DNA from: Didymodactylos carnosus
Taxonomy: Eukaryota; Rotifera; Eurotatoria; Philodinida; Philodinidae
Reading direction: 5' to 3'
DNA: 24,939 bases
Assembly: GCA_905250885.1 (NCBI GenBank)
Contig: CAJNOQ010002323.1
Location: 1-24,939 of the forward strand
Shown here: one piece after another, positions 12,001 through 19,270 of the stretch
Numbering within the stretch: the first letter of the stretch is position 1
How the letters are laid out: each line of letters starts with the position of its first letter
Position numbers and translations under genes: made by a program
The notes under the pieces: model-generated
What the model was told of the DNA's origin: nothing
Seen by the model: the letters and a program-made list of their open reading frames with translations, nothing else
Databases searched by the model: none

Positions 12001-13871
12001 TGTTTTAGTTTACCATCCGTTAATAATTCGATCCACTTTTTTAACGTTATACTATCATGTAGATCAATTAATAATTGTTGAATTAAAACGGGATATTTAT
12101 TATCAAGAATACATTTGTGAATAAATTGAAGTTTATCAATCAATGATGGTACTTTTTCTAATAAATAAATAAATGCTTTAGAAGCTTCTGTACATAGAGT
12201 TATGCGAATGTTTTCATGTAATGATTGATTATTATCAATTGTTTTAATTTCAATGTCTGTAGCCAATTGAAACATAAGTTCTTTCCATTGAACAAATTCT
12301 GTATTGGAAACCAATTCCGTTGTATTCAAACCTGATTTAATTAAAAATTTTAAATGTGTGGTAAATAATCGTAAACAAGCAACTAATATGTACGCTGTAT
12401 GATCGGATAGTTGTGTAATACTTAGTTTTTGTATAACATCAAATAATTGTTTAAATGTATCTGAATGTAATGAAAAAGAAAATGAAGTATTTAAAGAATT
12501 TATGTCAAATGCACATTTTGAATTAATTTGATTATGTAAATCGATATGTGCTAACAATATGGATGCTAAAAATGTGGGAGTGAATTTACTCTCATCTAAT
12601 GTCATTAAATTTGAATTTGGTAATACATTTATTAGTTGTAAATAATCTAATGGATTATCTAAAAAATTAGTCATATCTGATAATGTTTTATTTGTTTGTA
12701 ATAGTTTTATTTGTGCTTCTTTATATTTTTGTATTTCACTTGAAATATTTCGAGATTTTGTTTTCCATTTAAAATCATCTTCTGCTTGTTCAAACATATC
12801 ACATATACCCAATTCTTCATCATGATTTTCATTAGTAGTTTCTATTTTTGTATCTATTGTTCGTTCTTCTACTGCTAATCTTTTTTCTATGTCAATTTTT
12901 GTTGCTAATTGTTTTTTTAAATTAACTTCATCTATAATAGATACTAAACCATTATTTAATTGTAAAATTAAACCACGAACATCATAAATATTTATATTAT
13001 CTGTATTAAATATTAATCTTACAATTAAATATAATAAATCGGTAAATGATGCTTTGGCTACAGCAAAACTTAATAATATTTCAATAGCTTGTTTTTTTGC
13101 AATTAAATCTATTGTTTGTATAGACAATTCTTGTATATAATTAGAGAGTGGTTTTAATGATGTAAATAGACTGGATTGTTTAAAAGCATTTGATGATAAA
13201 TATTTAACAGGTATTTGTACTATAAATTGTTTTGCCATTGTTAATATTTGATAAATAATAGTAGAATCTGTTATTTGTACAGTTTTAATTAATACAAGTA
13301 GTATGGATAACAATGATTGTAGAGCAAAAAACGATAATTGTTGACTTTGAAAACGTTGAAATGTATCTTCTTTAGCTAATTCAATTTCTGTTTCTGTACC
13401 TTTATATATTGTATTATCTACAAATGGATGTGTAAATATTGAACTATTTTCAAGATCTTTTTCAGATTTATCATTTGTTTGTTTTAGAACATATGCCAAT
13501 TGACATTGTTCCTGTTTTTCTAGAATGTTTGCAATAGTTATATTGGTAATTTTATTCGTATTATTAATTCTATCAATAATTTTTTGAATACCAGTTGTGA
13601 TTTGATCATTTAATGTATTGAATTCATGTAGATTAGTTAATGTAAATAAATTTTGTCGTACTCGTCTAATTAATGTCTGTTTAGTGATTATTGCTTCATT
13701 AGACTCTTTTCCATCCGTATTTTTATCTTTATTTCCAGTTGTTTTCAATGGTAGAAATAAATCAATATCTGACTCTGGTGTAACTAATAGCTCTGAATAG
13801 GCGTAATTGGATTGTGTTGATGCCAGTAAATTAATACAGTGTGAGTCAATTGTGGATAAAACTTGACCCAT
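3060..13871 (-). CDS. Giant HECT-type E3 ubiquitin ligase with central SPRY domain (HECTD4/HERC1-like), catalytic end missing from this exon
   Basis: A single uninterrupted frame of 3,603 codons. Residues 1 to about 1490 and about 2660-3200 are helical, Leu/Ile-rich, and probably form an ARM/HEAT-like solenoid. Residues about 1500-1565 may be a small beta barrel. Residues about 1800-1980 form a B30.2/SPRY domain (VGWGTEKF, DNDYSWSYDGSRG, YWLNGELLG). Residues about 2075-2205 and 2260-2480 look like concanavalin/LamG folds, and about 2508-2550 is UBA-like. From about 3225 the HECT N-lobe is clear: DSGGPYRDS near 3258, GQLMGMAMRT, and later FVWGRSTLP. The family transfers ubiquitin from E2 through a C-lobe cysteine. 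Here homology stops at KTLP (3566-3569), just before that cysteine, at a donor-like CAA|GTACGT (3163). The last 34 codons up to the TAA at 3060 are probably intron read-through. No RCC1 repeats are visible. The start MGQVLS fits an N-myristoylation signal. An in-frame stop lies at about 13922, and a possible acceptor precedes 13904. Confidence 0.9.
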   Translation of the reverse strand: MGQVLSTIDSHCINLLASTQSNYAYSELLVTPESDIDLFLPLKTTGNKDKNTDGKESNEAIITKQTLIRRVRQNLFTLTNLHEFNTLNDQITTGIQKIIDRINNTNKITNITIANILEKQEQCQLAYVLKQTNDKSEKDLENSSIFTHPFVDNTIYKGTETEIELAKEDTFQRFQSQQLSFFALQSLLSILLVLIKTVQITDSTIIYQILTMAKQFIVQIPVKYLSSNAFKQSSLFTSLKPLSNYIQELSIQTIDLIAKKQAIEILLSFAVAKASFTDLLYLIVRLIFNTDNINIYDVRGLILQLNNGLVSIIDEVNLKKQLATKIDIEKRLAVEERTIDTKIETTNENHDEELGICDMFEQAEDDFKWKTKSRNISSEIQKYKEAQIKLLQTNKTLSDMTNFLDNPLDYLQLINVLPNSNLMTLDESKFTPTFLASILLAHIDLHNQINSKCAFDINSLNTSFSFSLHSDTFKQLFDVIQKLSITQLSDHTAYILVACLRLFTTHLKFLIKSGLNTTELVSNTEFVQWKELMFQLATDIEIKTIDNNQSLHENIRITLCTEASKAFIYLLEKVPSLIDKLQFIHKCILDNKYPVLIQQLLIDLHDSITLKKWIELLTDGKLKQDMNHDENNDKSTFIQIQETTLTLLYSYMDICLESNYIQQQKQIKDDKIVTLDHVFLLFQELLLITLDNELSTVSNDIDDLCDSYTLPVTSLAIVYIKRVLTASTNTSIVSNLLQPMLSGLCILTQPKFNFKSTQVIFTAISPLLAEYLIHSTTTDTNTYLTAWLLGKISNIMLNSIKLHSLEKKHVNTLNMPLFGGGYEMTSEDNQYIIQLLQSNLAQYLQFELPRIKAINKIDHEFLMSIYNNVNDGAQLLLKLKMFAKDKQRLQKSIEIQANEATAALFAVYVKHYRRIKLAKIECQTDKNIKPNSKLISLYHYAAYIQTLFATTKAQGGDCNELYTQIKNNTLFLLSSIKENNFIAFVNDTSSITNITNKRKSSVETPFLEVSPKNMFQRQISRWTKAKYILRLLRNTMTAIIRLKKMMLLRKQEAEQKQDNESILHRNIKTFVIEHKNTVQTEEIIICMKKQHERIITRLLTYKFIQIFIKKLFNIENNRIYMILSIYLPHLNNIHTDWHYLQNIENSNVLLKEQIEFIYYSIIQNIIKFILSLSSESTISSTLILHSFSLLNLSYKSTDLIQIYNSRLIKDLFMHVSTIKTNDAPWNIRFTAFNWFRMVILQLSDIMEIEEKNNGKVNPVLQQLHENIFHKLILSELQGLRQLKKTASNTNLNNIENENIHLNDAEIGWFIAKKSTTTQDIVMTNQTQVEIEIYTNQLLVLLLRCVHLYTHVRYSCSTSIYIQELLYIYSTSMNSISTTLALKLLRDLLNLLLQNNHIMFTLKSHETVNRKQLLETFLFTIGNSCLQISDSTIRSNSATVTELIYIYRTLISVRSSWQTLAIQIIVDAIKLSSSLIKSIETIESSTLNHFLASLCVLGGYIQPYYEGCIVYVYEDLNIDEYDSAVIVNIDNNIRDSDLADGLPYCIQYATSNEIKWISADKLRIETCIPVPNLLPVSAILISNDTIPSEVDTFKTTETNAYVLIDTLGLLIQNDIITTDNLTLLQIRRRCIAALSHILNDKKLIEVFMTKPYASVIAQLALSGSINSGTYNTMPVDLRLMNKTHLEQYSLSLDTCVRMKQILDDDEKSVETDTDKNINAPTTVSLDNLSNTLEHPNTNFRIWNQKLDGVIYDPLIYKAVSTILDENPDWNAYATEIQVQRFKHGRSGNDEVRIIQFSPDQHGKIEECGDKHKFNGKVTCVNNMSCFPTFRTDNIRLTKGKWYYCIKLACDSIIQVGWGTEKFVPNIEQNLGVGDNDYSWSYDGSRGTLYHNATDYFASSVRWTYDDVCGCGIEIDGENTVIKYWLNGELLGTAFTHKTNPDCECQCNLLPDGEHTIYYPAASLSQGSCCEFIFSPEDMEKCPLPKGYKPLLLPKIIHTENTLVAYPYSAYLVGDKPKDYFHINREQSEVTHQFLRDFVNKEHIQTTSKLEDVNKENYQQLKVPNMGIPFSIDTYVNNETLTALTISFDFEYTVIPEVNVDEFIVKLLTLDTELFTIPIQLNKSTEANELKFQNKNIYHIAIIFQLQKPVIIYINNKCSTFDCNTFNMNKKNLNFCILPEFSGEIKNIGIWRYPLSEQHIQRLFTYSLSYIAVDYRKLQQHRKQNNTLTFNQPQFPRELLLCTEPFDSKLWDKKKKTIDPDEFKYFRMLSTDTVINTEYAIQLFGNNSYLVLDKSSINDPLDVNEKSETKSEDKSLNVWTEYKIILDIKIPCLAVETKTTLDAADEKAGAVNETTGIRKESIITTDLNESFHTAYSGEFETILNTLTLLRISESRELCITNEGRLCVSDAKSVTTLKSHEYSRLVICKKHDNMKVYVNGKLELNVSVDEQAYALNEDYIYLFKELDNSNVLSSDIVRIECKSITFKNKCIDQLSSVLESPTHSLEKFVALPFATLSNSLMSIGYKKQWIKTIIKQYNVYNIQTIDTLIRQNMQHLLDVDLVKERESKVDLLCRLNSHIDREKLKKFTKPLKLDTDADVVTACEQILEHWNELQTENTSIINDVNNSMNKSDVDSNVLINNDDDNDDIDQSDTVEVLRPKWYSKCVDKLNIQDSIFRWMQDKTTQTTDSKNTTDKNSQLLDLTKPEENELTNEIDVHIQRKNVYKSIQYSHRQITYKQYVESRIACEIGLTSVYARYTILNMLKIWTNSNDKKNNLFPLQGFGDWHFITKLLRFMDYHYVHTSISSDETIDRMKILANSIVQVETNELLKQTKKITRELFYTTAPLLYHLQIDIITQCIRFISQPSFLQTNDETLNEQTIITQPNLNFVLRILKLFLELISNSERQYIQILVEILFPNSLIDILFDLFLLVPKAQSKVFILHIFVKLMQISDNFNLNADAQQFLLQFLGFITTKGLDYGLSSNLRFAVMDLCFVIREREKQKQKSKIEQQDESNKITTEQLEIEKYSNYGESLRNLFTVMDVIKALTDQTKQIIFPQEFITQSISCGLELTKKEIENSNIFFNKEVDIQLIDFMNKNIGDNSESLSDSLIVNFITGLSNDFITDTKYSTYTLLHNIPVVHLKMRIKLLYLSNIFIKNVLNDVDFSLSTGMSMLVDAIRSTKAYILYSIKIKLINMILDRTGNAETVGDIELDTVKASNISTYKDTIFYQAYKQLHKNAYRTFRKAEYYQTWRVLYVGMHSTDSGGPYRDSITSMCGDICSTRLPLFILCPNGRTNSGLNRDRWIPSVFSPQTRIPNNIKNFYIFIGQLMGMAMRTKNLLNLQFPSLLWKPLVHESVTIEDIEAIDMQSFTFINEMEKDVKQTKTMNTDVDMNNEEKCKDNIDFLFDSIMSELNFDIVGSDMQTYELVSDGSNIPITTANYKEYCLKYREYRLQEFSRQVNYIRQGLYSVVPWPMLTLLTASELEELICGKPVIDVELLKQQTEYKHPADRHTTPYIKRFWTVLADKFNEEQKKLFLIFVWGRSTLPTRPEDFQCKFSIQKLESSGDVDKTLPSTYDINAIRGLLELVEENKVLLSLQCLNVFCKLW
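3162..3163 (-). other. Probable splice donor ending the main HECT exon
   Basis: On the minus strand the sequence CAA|GTACGTATG follows the codons for KTLP. It matches the eukaryotic donor consensus well and sits exactly where HECT homology stops. Downstream in the same frame, leucine codons shift to mostly CTN, unlike the TTA/TTG-rich body of the gene. An alternative donor, GTATGA, lies four bases further on. A possible 95-base intron would end at the acceptor TTTTCTGTAAG (3069), but it leads to a stop after about ten residues (TLPIVVRISNQI) without a catalytic cysteine. Confidence 0.55.
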
Positions 13872-14298
13872 CTCTTGTTTATTAGTTATTGCCGCAACTT
13901 TTGCCTGAATGAGACAGATAGTTTAGGACTAAACAAATCTTCTTATTAAAAAATTAATAAAAATATTTTTCTTATTTTGTTCCTGATAAACGGACGTTAG
14001 TTGTATTTTTCTCACTAACCGATATTTCTTTGCATTTAAATGAGTCATATTACTGAATATTAAGAAGAACGAATATCGTACTGAGAAACAAAAGGAATAA
14101 TTTAATATCATCACATATTACTCTGACTAATAATGTGTAATTAACATCAATCATTAAAAATATAGAGTATCATCTTAGAACTTTTTCAATATTTTACACA
14201 ACTCAAATAGTTTGTTCGGTTCATGCCCAAACTTCACACACTTCCATCCACCCACCCCCACACCCACGGCCTTTGAAGATTCTTTGATCTCAATTTGA
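13872..14298. other. 5' flank of the HECT gene
   Basis: On the minus strand the bases before the start include TCTGTCTCATTCAG ending at 13905, which resembles a splice acceptor. The initiator could therefore lie in a second exon, with the promoter further upstream. No TATA box or other promoter element can be assigned. A C-rich stretch occurs at about 14245-14270. At 14301-14321 the word ATCGATCGT occurs twice in tandem. Confidence 0.4.
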
Positions 14299-14301
14299 AA
14301 T

Positions 14302-14600
14302 TATCGATCGTATATCGATCGTTGGAAAATGAAATGCAATGCATTCGAACAATATAATAAACGAAACAATTTGATCATTCATGGGATTTTTGCATCAGCA
14401 GGTAAAATTGCTGTGAATATCGTTAAATTGGTTGATCTTTCATTAATTTATGCATCGCATCGATTACCATCTGGTAATAAAAATATTCCTCAACTGATTG
14501 TAGTAGATTTTTTACGTTATGTCTAAGTACTTATTAAAAATCGACAGAAATTCTATGCATCTCATTGGTATATAATCAGTCTCTTTCAATATGCACGACA
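14302..14600 (+). pseudogene. LINE ORF1-like protein fragment
   Basis: The translation contains NAFEQYNKRNNLIIHGI, then SHRLPSGNKNIPQLIV and FLRYV. This is the signature layout of LINE ORF1 proteins with an RRM-like core (an E-Q-Y-x-R-R-N-N-x-x-I-H-G-I segment, then AHRLP, then IIV.F.RY). ORF1 proteins bind element RNA and act as chaperones during retrotransposition. After a TAA at 14524-14526 the same frame continues with VLIKNRQKFYAS, which fits the next part of the family, so the stop is a later mutation. The middle, between IHGI and SHRLP, is shorter than usual. The ATG at 14329 lies inside the homologous region, so it is not the original start. Confidence 0.72.
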
Positions 14601-15307
14601 GAATTTAAATAATCGAGATATTTAAGCAAGATACGGCAATGTTTTCTATATGATTCAAATCATGAAAAACACTTAAGTCAATCTTTCTACGATACTGATA
14701 AATTGATTCGTACATAGTATTCGAGGGTAGTATGATGATGTGTTTCACTTACTGTTTCCGTGGCCTTCAATGTTCTCTACAACTACAAAAAGGTCTCGAA
14801 AAACCCGACATTCCAGTTGTTTTCTTCTTCTCTTCACATATATCTTCATACTTATGCACTGTTAGCATTTCTCTCTCCTTCTTACCTTCTTTATAAAACC
14901 TGATCTTCTCTTGCCATGTGCTCAAATAGAAAACTGTAGTCGTCTATAGAAAATATTTTATTCTTTTTGTACAAGAAAATTCTGTTGAATGGATATTTCT
15001 TTTCGTATATACATATTTTTCTGTTCTCTTTCTTTGTGATCGATGTGTTGAGACGAAAAAATCTGCGCACATTTGATATTTTATGTGGAAAAATATATCT
15101 GCTTATTTACTCATTCTCTATTCCTTCTATTCAGTAGAAAACATATGACTGTTCTCTTGTTCTTTTTTTTCGTCTCTTTGTTGTCTGCAAACACGTTTCA
15201 ATGAGTTTACAGGGGTTTTTACAGCACTTCAGTATATATGACCATGGTCAGCTTGAGTGGAAAAACTAGCTCATGTTAGTGAGACAGATCCAATGGAAAT
15301 ACCCGTA
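14601..15307. other. Unrecognised spacer within the LINE relic
   Basis: A T- and pyrimidine-rich stretch with no recognisable protein. The first 60-100 bases may still be decayed ORF1 (LNNRDI is readable near 14620). The remainder could be an insertion or heavily decayed element sequence. Confidence 0.4.
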
Positions 15308-15533
15308 CGGAATATCAGAGGTTAACGACATGAGCCGATAAAGATCCAGAAAATACTAAAGCAAAGTGATCTTCTATCTGTATTGTGTAATGAATCAAAA
15401 ACCTTCTTTCATGATCGTAACAGAAACATGACTTGACTCAATAATTCCGAACGGAGTTATTGCTATTGTTAGATATAAGCCGGGCCGACTAGACAGATGC
15501 ACAGACAGCGGTGGATGTGTACACTATTGTTAA
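15308..15533 (+). pseudogene. LINE ORF2 endonuclease (EEP/APE-type) fragment
   Basis: The translation reads NIRG, stop (15323), then RHEPIKIQKILKQSDLLSVL. After a frameshift at about 15390-15400 it reads KPSFMIVTET, a TGA at 15429 where a Trp codon is expected, then LDSIIPNGVIAIVRYKPGRL and DRCTDSGG. This matches the start of the exonuclease-endonuclease-phosphatase domain of LINE ORF2: the N-x-x-G strand, the catalytic Glu in TETW, and the D-R-x-x-x-x-G-G-G-V segment. In active elements this enzyme nicks target DNA for target-primed reverse transcription. Two stops, one frameshift and loss of everything downstream make it dead. Confidence 0.8.
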
Positions 15534-15848
15534 GAACATTTAATCCCAAGTCCATGGAAACGATGTCGTTAATGGACCATTTTATGATAAAGAATAGAGA
15601 ATGAAAATTCTTCCTCTCGATTTACCCAAAAACGTTTCGTTTTCGAGATAAATTATTTTTAATGGGTTTTTTTCACAATTTTTATCAGTGTTACTGCTGC
15701 TAAAACAACTCGGTACTATTATCTGGAGTATGACAGTTAAAAGATGAATTTTATTCTCTATATTTTATTTCATAGACGCCTCCTCAGAAAAATGCTTCCC
15801 AGGTGAGATAAATACGATTTTCTATTTAGCAAAAACAGTTGAAGCTTT
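15534..15848. other. Gap where the LINE reverse transcriptase should be
   Basis: About 315 bases between the endonuclease and C-terminal fragments. I see no reverse transcriptase motif (no F/Y-x-D-D, no fingers or palm pattern) in any plus frame. This supports an internal deletion. Confidence 0.5.
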
Positions 15849-16160
15849 TTCTTGAATGAATTACACAAAACCATGAAGCGAAAACCATTTCTACTAGCCT
15901 ACTATCTCTATCGGTGCAAATGTGTTGATTCGCCTAAATGTAATTGTGAATATGATAGGAAGGACATTGACCACTATTTTCTTCACGGCAGATGGTATAA
16001 TGTTGAAAGACAACACCTTATGCAGCAAATTTCTTTTTTGAATACATTTACAGTTGACACTTTACTACTGAACAGCTTAGATATAGATAATGCCACACGA
16101 ATATGTTTACTAGGTGCGATCATTACATGTGTTCAACAAACGAATATATTAAATAACTAG
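15849..16160 (+). pseudogene. LINE ORF2 C-terminal fragment with Cys/His segment
   Basis: An open frame of about 100 codons preceded in frame by a stop at 15840-15842. It contains YLYRCKCVDSPKCNCEYDRK then DIDHYFLHGRWYNVERQHLM. This is the familiar tail found after the reverse transcriptase (or RNase H) in many LINEs: Y-L-x-R, S-P-x-C-x-C-G, then T/D-x-x-H-x-L/F-x-x-C-x-x-Y-x-x-x-R-x-x-L. The usual Cys before the final Tyr is replaced here (HGRWY). The frame closes naturally at the TAG 16158-16160 with a typical short hydrophobic tail. There is no proper start, so it is the 3' piece of a deleted gene. It could be mistaken for a small host protein. Confidence 0.78.
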
Positions 16161-16346
16161 TAACACAGTATTACTCTTTTTTTCTTATGACGTCCATACT
16201 CCCTCCATCGCCGGGCATATCTACCTCTATCATTTTATTTGTTGTTCTATATTTATGTCATTTTATCATTATATTCACTAACTGTTTTCATTTGTACTGC
16301 TAGGCCTACAATTGTCATTTGACCGCTGGCCATTTTATTAGGAATC

Positions 16347-16352
16347 AATAAA
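16347..16352 (+). terminator. AATAAA polyadenylation-type signal at the LINE 3' end
   Basis: AATAAA in the context ATCAATAAAGATATAAACC, about 190 bases after the ORF2 stop. It fits the 3' end of the retrotransposon. The hexamer is common by chance in AT-rich DNA. Confidence 0.4.
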
Positions 16353-16365
16353 GATATAAACCAAC

Positions 16366-17580
16366 TATGAAGCGTGGTTCAAAATCCCAAAAATCATATT
16401 TCAGAGGGTTTCTGTATTTGCGACCATACAAAACCCATCTCGGTATTGCGGCGCGCAAAAATTCGTCTAACTACGATTAGGCGCATTTTAAAATATTATA
16501 GAAAATTTTTGAAATTAAGTACAACGCCCACCATATACGTACTTATAACAAACCCTTATCCGTTTTTGCATTTACTGTTAAAGCAGTATTTGAAAAAATT
16601 ATAGGGATTTTTGCGCTCTGAACGCAAAACGGAAATGCTTTTGGTATAGTTGTAAATGCAAATTTTGGTTTTGTAATATATGTTCTTTTTTTAGAATGTA
16701 TTTCATATTAAAAGTATTTGTCAATAAAACTAAACTAATAAATACTACGTCATAAACGACGGGTGCATAAACTCTTCGTATCATAAAAGATATAATTATA
16801 GCTACTATGATGAGAAAGAATCTTGAAAAGGTAAAGCAAGGTAAAACACAGTTCAAAATATTTTAGTAGACTAAACGAATTTTCTAAAGAGACAATACGC
16901 AACCAGATCTTATTTCGTTTTTCATCAAGGTTTTTGAGGATTGATGACACAAACGGAAAATTGACTTCTCAATAATAAAATTCGATCACGTTGTTTTTTT
17001 CTATTCCTCTGTAATTTCACAATAGTTACACGTGAAGATATCAGTAGAAAAACATTATACAATGTTAATGATATTTAAGATATCCAGTGGCTAAAAAAAT
17101 ACTTGTCCATCTGCGTATGGTGTCCTGTTTATCACAAGGACTTTGCAGAGACTTCAACAGTACGTTTATGAATAAAAATCAATCAGAACTAGAAATTTCA
17201 TCGTGCTCTGACATTTATCGAAGCTCACTATAAAACGTACAGTCACATCCACATTGATCCTATTATCTGCTCTTCCACTCATAGCGGACAATTCGTTTGT
17301 AACTAAAAATCTATCTATGTCGCATGCGTTTGTCCATTGGATAACATGTTTTCGCGAGATGTGGACAACTTCGACCATTTCCAGGTTCAACAGAAATTTA
17401 TTTTGACAAGTCCAAGTCCGAGTCGAAGTCCTTCACAGCAGTTTCTTCACTAAATAGTACGTCATAATCATATATGACGGGTAAATAAATTCAATCGATA
17501 CCTTGATGCATGCTTGACAAAAAAATGATTAATAAATTAGGTATCAGATTATATTCATTCTGCGTTAAATGTAAAAGATT
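16366..17580. other. Unannotated intergenic sequence
   Basis: No recognisable gene. The short open frames here give no family resemblance. A motif TACGTCATAAACGACGGGT at about 16746 and a related form (TACGTCATA, then GACGGGTAAATAAA) at about 17458-17489 suggest two remnants of the same repeat. Confidence 0.4.
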
Positions 17581-17620
17581 CGAACTCCTACCAAGGTCGT
17601 TGATCTTGACGGAATCTGTC

Positions 17621-17867
17621 GGATCCAACACTAGAACATGCCGGAATTTATGGGAATTAGGTAAAATCTGCCAACAACCATACCAGAAATCCGTTGTTCG
17701 GAATCCGTGCCGGAAGATGTCGAAAAAGATCCGACCGGATCCTTCGAGTCTCAGATATAAAACGGTGAACAGATTAAGCGCACAGGAAAGAAAGAAAAAT
17801 AAAGTGCACATCACAGGATCCGTCGGTTTTCGGTGACCGGAAATTAACGGATCCGGTCTCCGGATCC
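17621..17867. repeat. GGATCC-rich, locally GC-richer patch
   Basis: The palindrome GGATCC occurs five times in about 250 bases (17621, 17737, 17816, 17849, 17862), with many near copies such as CCGGAA, GATCCG and GAATCCG. Surrounding DNA is much richer in A and T. Overlapping frames on both strands stay open for over 100 codons, but their content just reflects the repeated words and matches no protein family I know. It is best described as decayed short-unit repeat DNA of unknown origin. Confidence 0.55.
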
Positions 17868-17899
17868 TACAGGAACCAAATCTCTTACAAATCATTTAT

Positions 17900-18180
17900 G
17901 AAGGATGTCTCTGTCTATCTGTTTCTTATTCATCACACATACTCTTTCTGTTGTCACATCAGTCCTCTACTATCTGTAACGATCTCCAGATTGTTAACGG
18001 ATGCTCATGGACAAATGCCGATATCCGAGAACACATTTAATGTAAATTTCCATAATGAGTTATATTAGTTGAAATATTCAAGAGAACAATCTAATTGTCT
18101 AATTGTCTAATGAGCTTTAGCTTTATGTATTAAAATAACTGCAATGGACTGGATAATCAGAGTCATGGTAAAGTATCTCC
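17900..18180. other. Unannotated intergenic sequence
   Basis: Nothing recognised beyond short A/T-rich words, including a small tandem CTAATTGTCTAATTG at about 18090-18108. Confidence 0.35.
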
Positions 18181-18848
18181 TAGTGAATGTACTTGAGACC
18201 AAGGACTTAGAAAAGTACTTGGGTAACTAATGTCCAGAGTACCTGGAGTTTTTTGCAAGTAAAAAAGGTACTTATTAAGTAACTTATTAAGTAACTAGAT
18301 AAGTACTTCGTCACATATTTGCAGTGCCATGGGCATTGCAAAAGGGGGAGTGGATAAGGTTACATTCCTCCTGCCTTTACAAAAAAATTTCTTTAATAAC
18401 CTTCTTTCTCTCAACAATATCGTCTAAGCTGTAGCCCAGATTGGATAACCAATCTAATCAATATTTAACGAAAACATACTTTCTCCCACTTTGTCTCCCA
18501 AAATACTTGAGAGCAAAATTTTTCTCCCACTTCTCTTCATTGAGGAAAAACGTTATCATTATCATGTAGTTATTGTGTTGAAATTATGATGGTAGATGGT
18601 GTTGTGTTCTCATACTTCTACGGTTTTCTCCCACAAAAAATTACATTCCTTCTACTTTTTCTCTCGCCACGGCATTAAGTATGTGCCTGGTAACCTGATA
18701 GGTACTTGCAAAGTATATTCAAGTATCCAACGTTGTTCCAAGTATTTGGCACGTAGTAAATCTAAAAAGGCTTGTGACAAGTGTTTAACCAAGTACTTGA
18801 CAAAATTTGCAAGAAGCTAAATACTTGAACTCAAGTACATTCACACTA
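18181..18848. mobile_element. Candidate MITE with short inverted ends and AAGTACTT sub-repeats
   Basis: The ends are inverted copies: TAGTGAATGTACTTGAG at 18181-18197 and, reversed, TAGTGTGAATGTACTTGAG at 18830-18848, differing by a 2-base indel. Each end begins with TA, compatible with a TA target duplication. Inside, AAGTACTT-type words cluster in the first 130 and last 170 bases, including a tandem TTATTAAGTAAC at about 18269-18292. The centre is pyrimidine-rich with repeated TTTCTCCCAC. There is no transposase. The short ends leave room for coincidence. Confidence 0.5.
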
Positions 18849-19270
18849 TTACGTATTTATTCAGTGGCATTGACACTATGATTCACCTGAGCCATGAGGC
18901 CTCAATAGAAAAACAAGATGATACATTTCTGAAAATATTTTTGCAACACTGTAAGCCAGCGCTAGACCAAGAGCATAGGAGTTAACTAAGTTAATTTAAT
19001 TCGAAAATGAAAAGCACATTATTATTTTGAAGACTAATTATAGCATATGAGCTTCTCGAAGGAAACCACTCGACGAGACCCTTGAGAAAGATCGAAACCG
19101 GCCGTGCTATCTTCTTTTGATTCTTTCAGAAATGAATTCTGTCTGAGTCTCTAGTAACTAACTACTAAGCGATCGTAAAATTTACTAAATTTAATTATTC
19201 AAATCGAGTTTCACATTTATACAGATTATATAAGTTAGAAAACTGAAAAACATCAAATTTTATAGGTAGT

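Larger units (their letters stand above)
14302..16365 (+). mobile_element. Relic of a non-LTR retrotransposon (LINE), reverse transcriptase deleted
   Basis: Three protein fragments typical of a two-ORF LINE lie in the expected order on one strand: an ORF1-like RNA-binding fragment (14302-14600), an apurinic-type endonuclease fragment (15308-15533) and the ORF2 C-terminus (15849-16160). The expected 2 kb or so of reverse transcriptase between the last two is reduced to about 300 bases without RT motifs, so the copy is internally deleted. An AATAAA at 16347-16352, in an A-rich end, plausibly marks the 3' terminus. No flanking target duplication was found, and the 5' limit is uncertain. An APE-type endonuclease with this C-terminal Cys/His segment points to the Jockey/CR1/L2/I group; the exact clade is not resolved. 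The copy cannot be autonomous. Confidence 0.75.

Noticed and set aside
3583..13800. Plus-strand open frames opposite the HECT gene
   Set aside because: Short shadows of the minus-strand gene without protein character.
16366..16395. GGTTCAAAATCCC as an RNA polymerase III B-box just after the LINE
   Set aside because: One base too many in the core and no A-box upstream; no tRNA or SINE head seen.
17560..17640. tRNA-like B-box on the minus strand (GGAGTTCGAATCT)
   Set aside because: No A-box, acceptor stem or anticodon arm can be formed at the right distance.
17491..17895. Frames of 134 and 108 codons on opposite strands
   Set aside because: Open because of the GGATCC-type repeated words; no family resemblance and no flanking gene signals.
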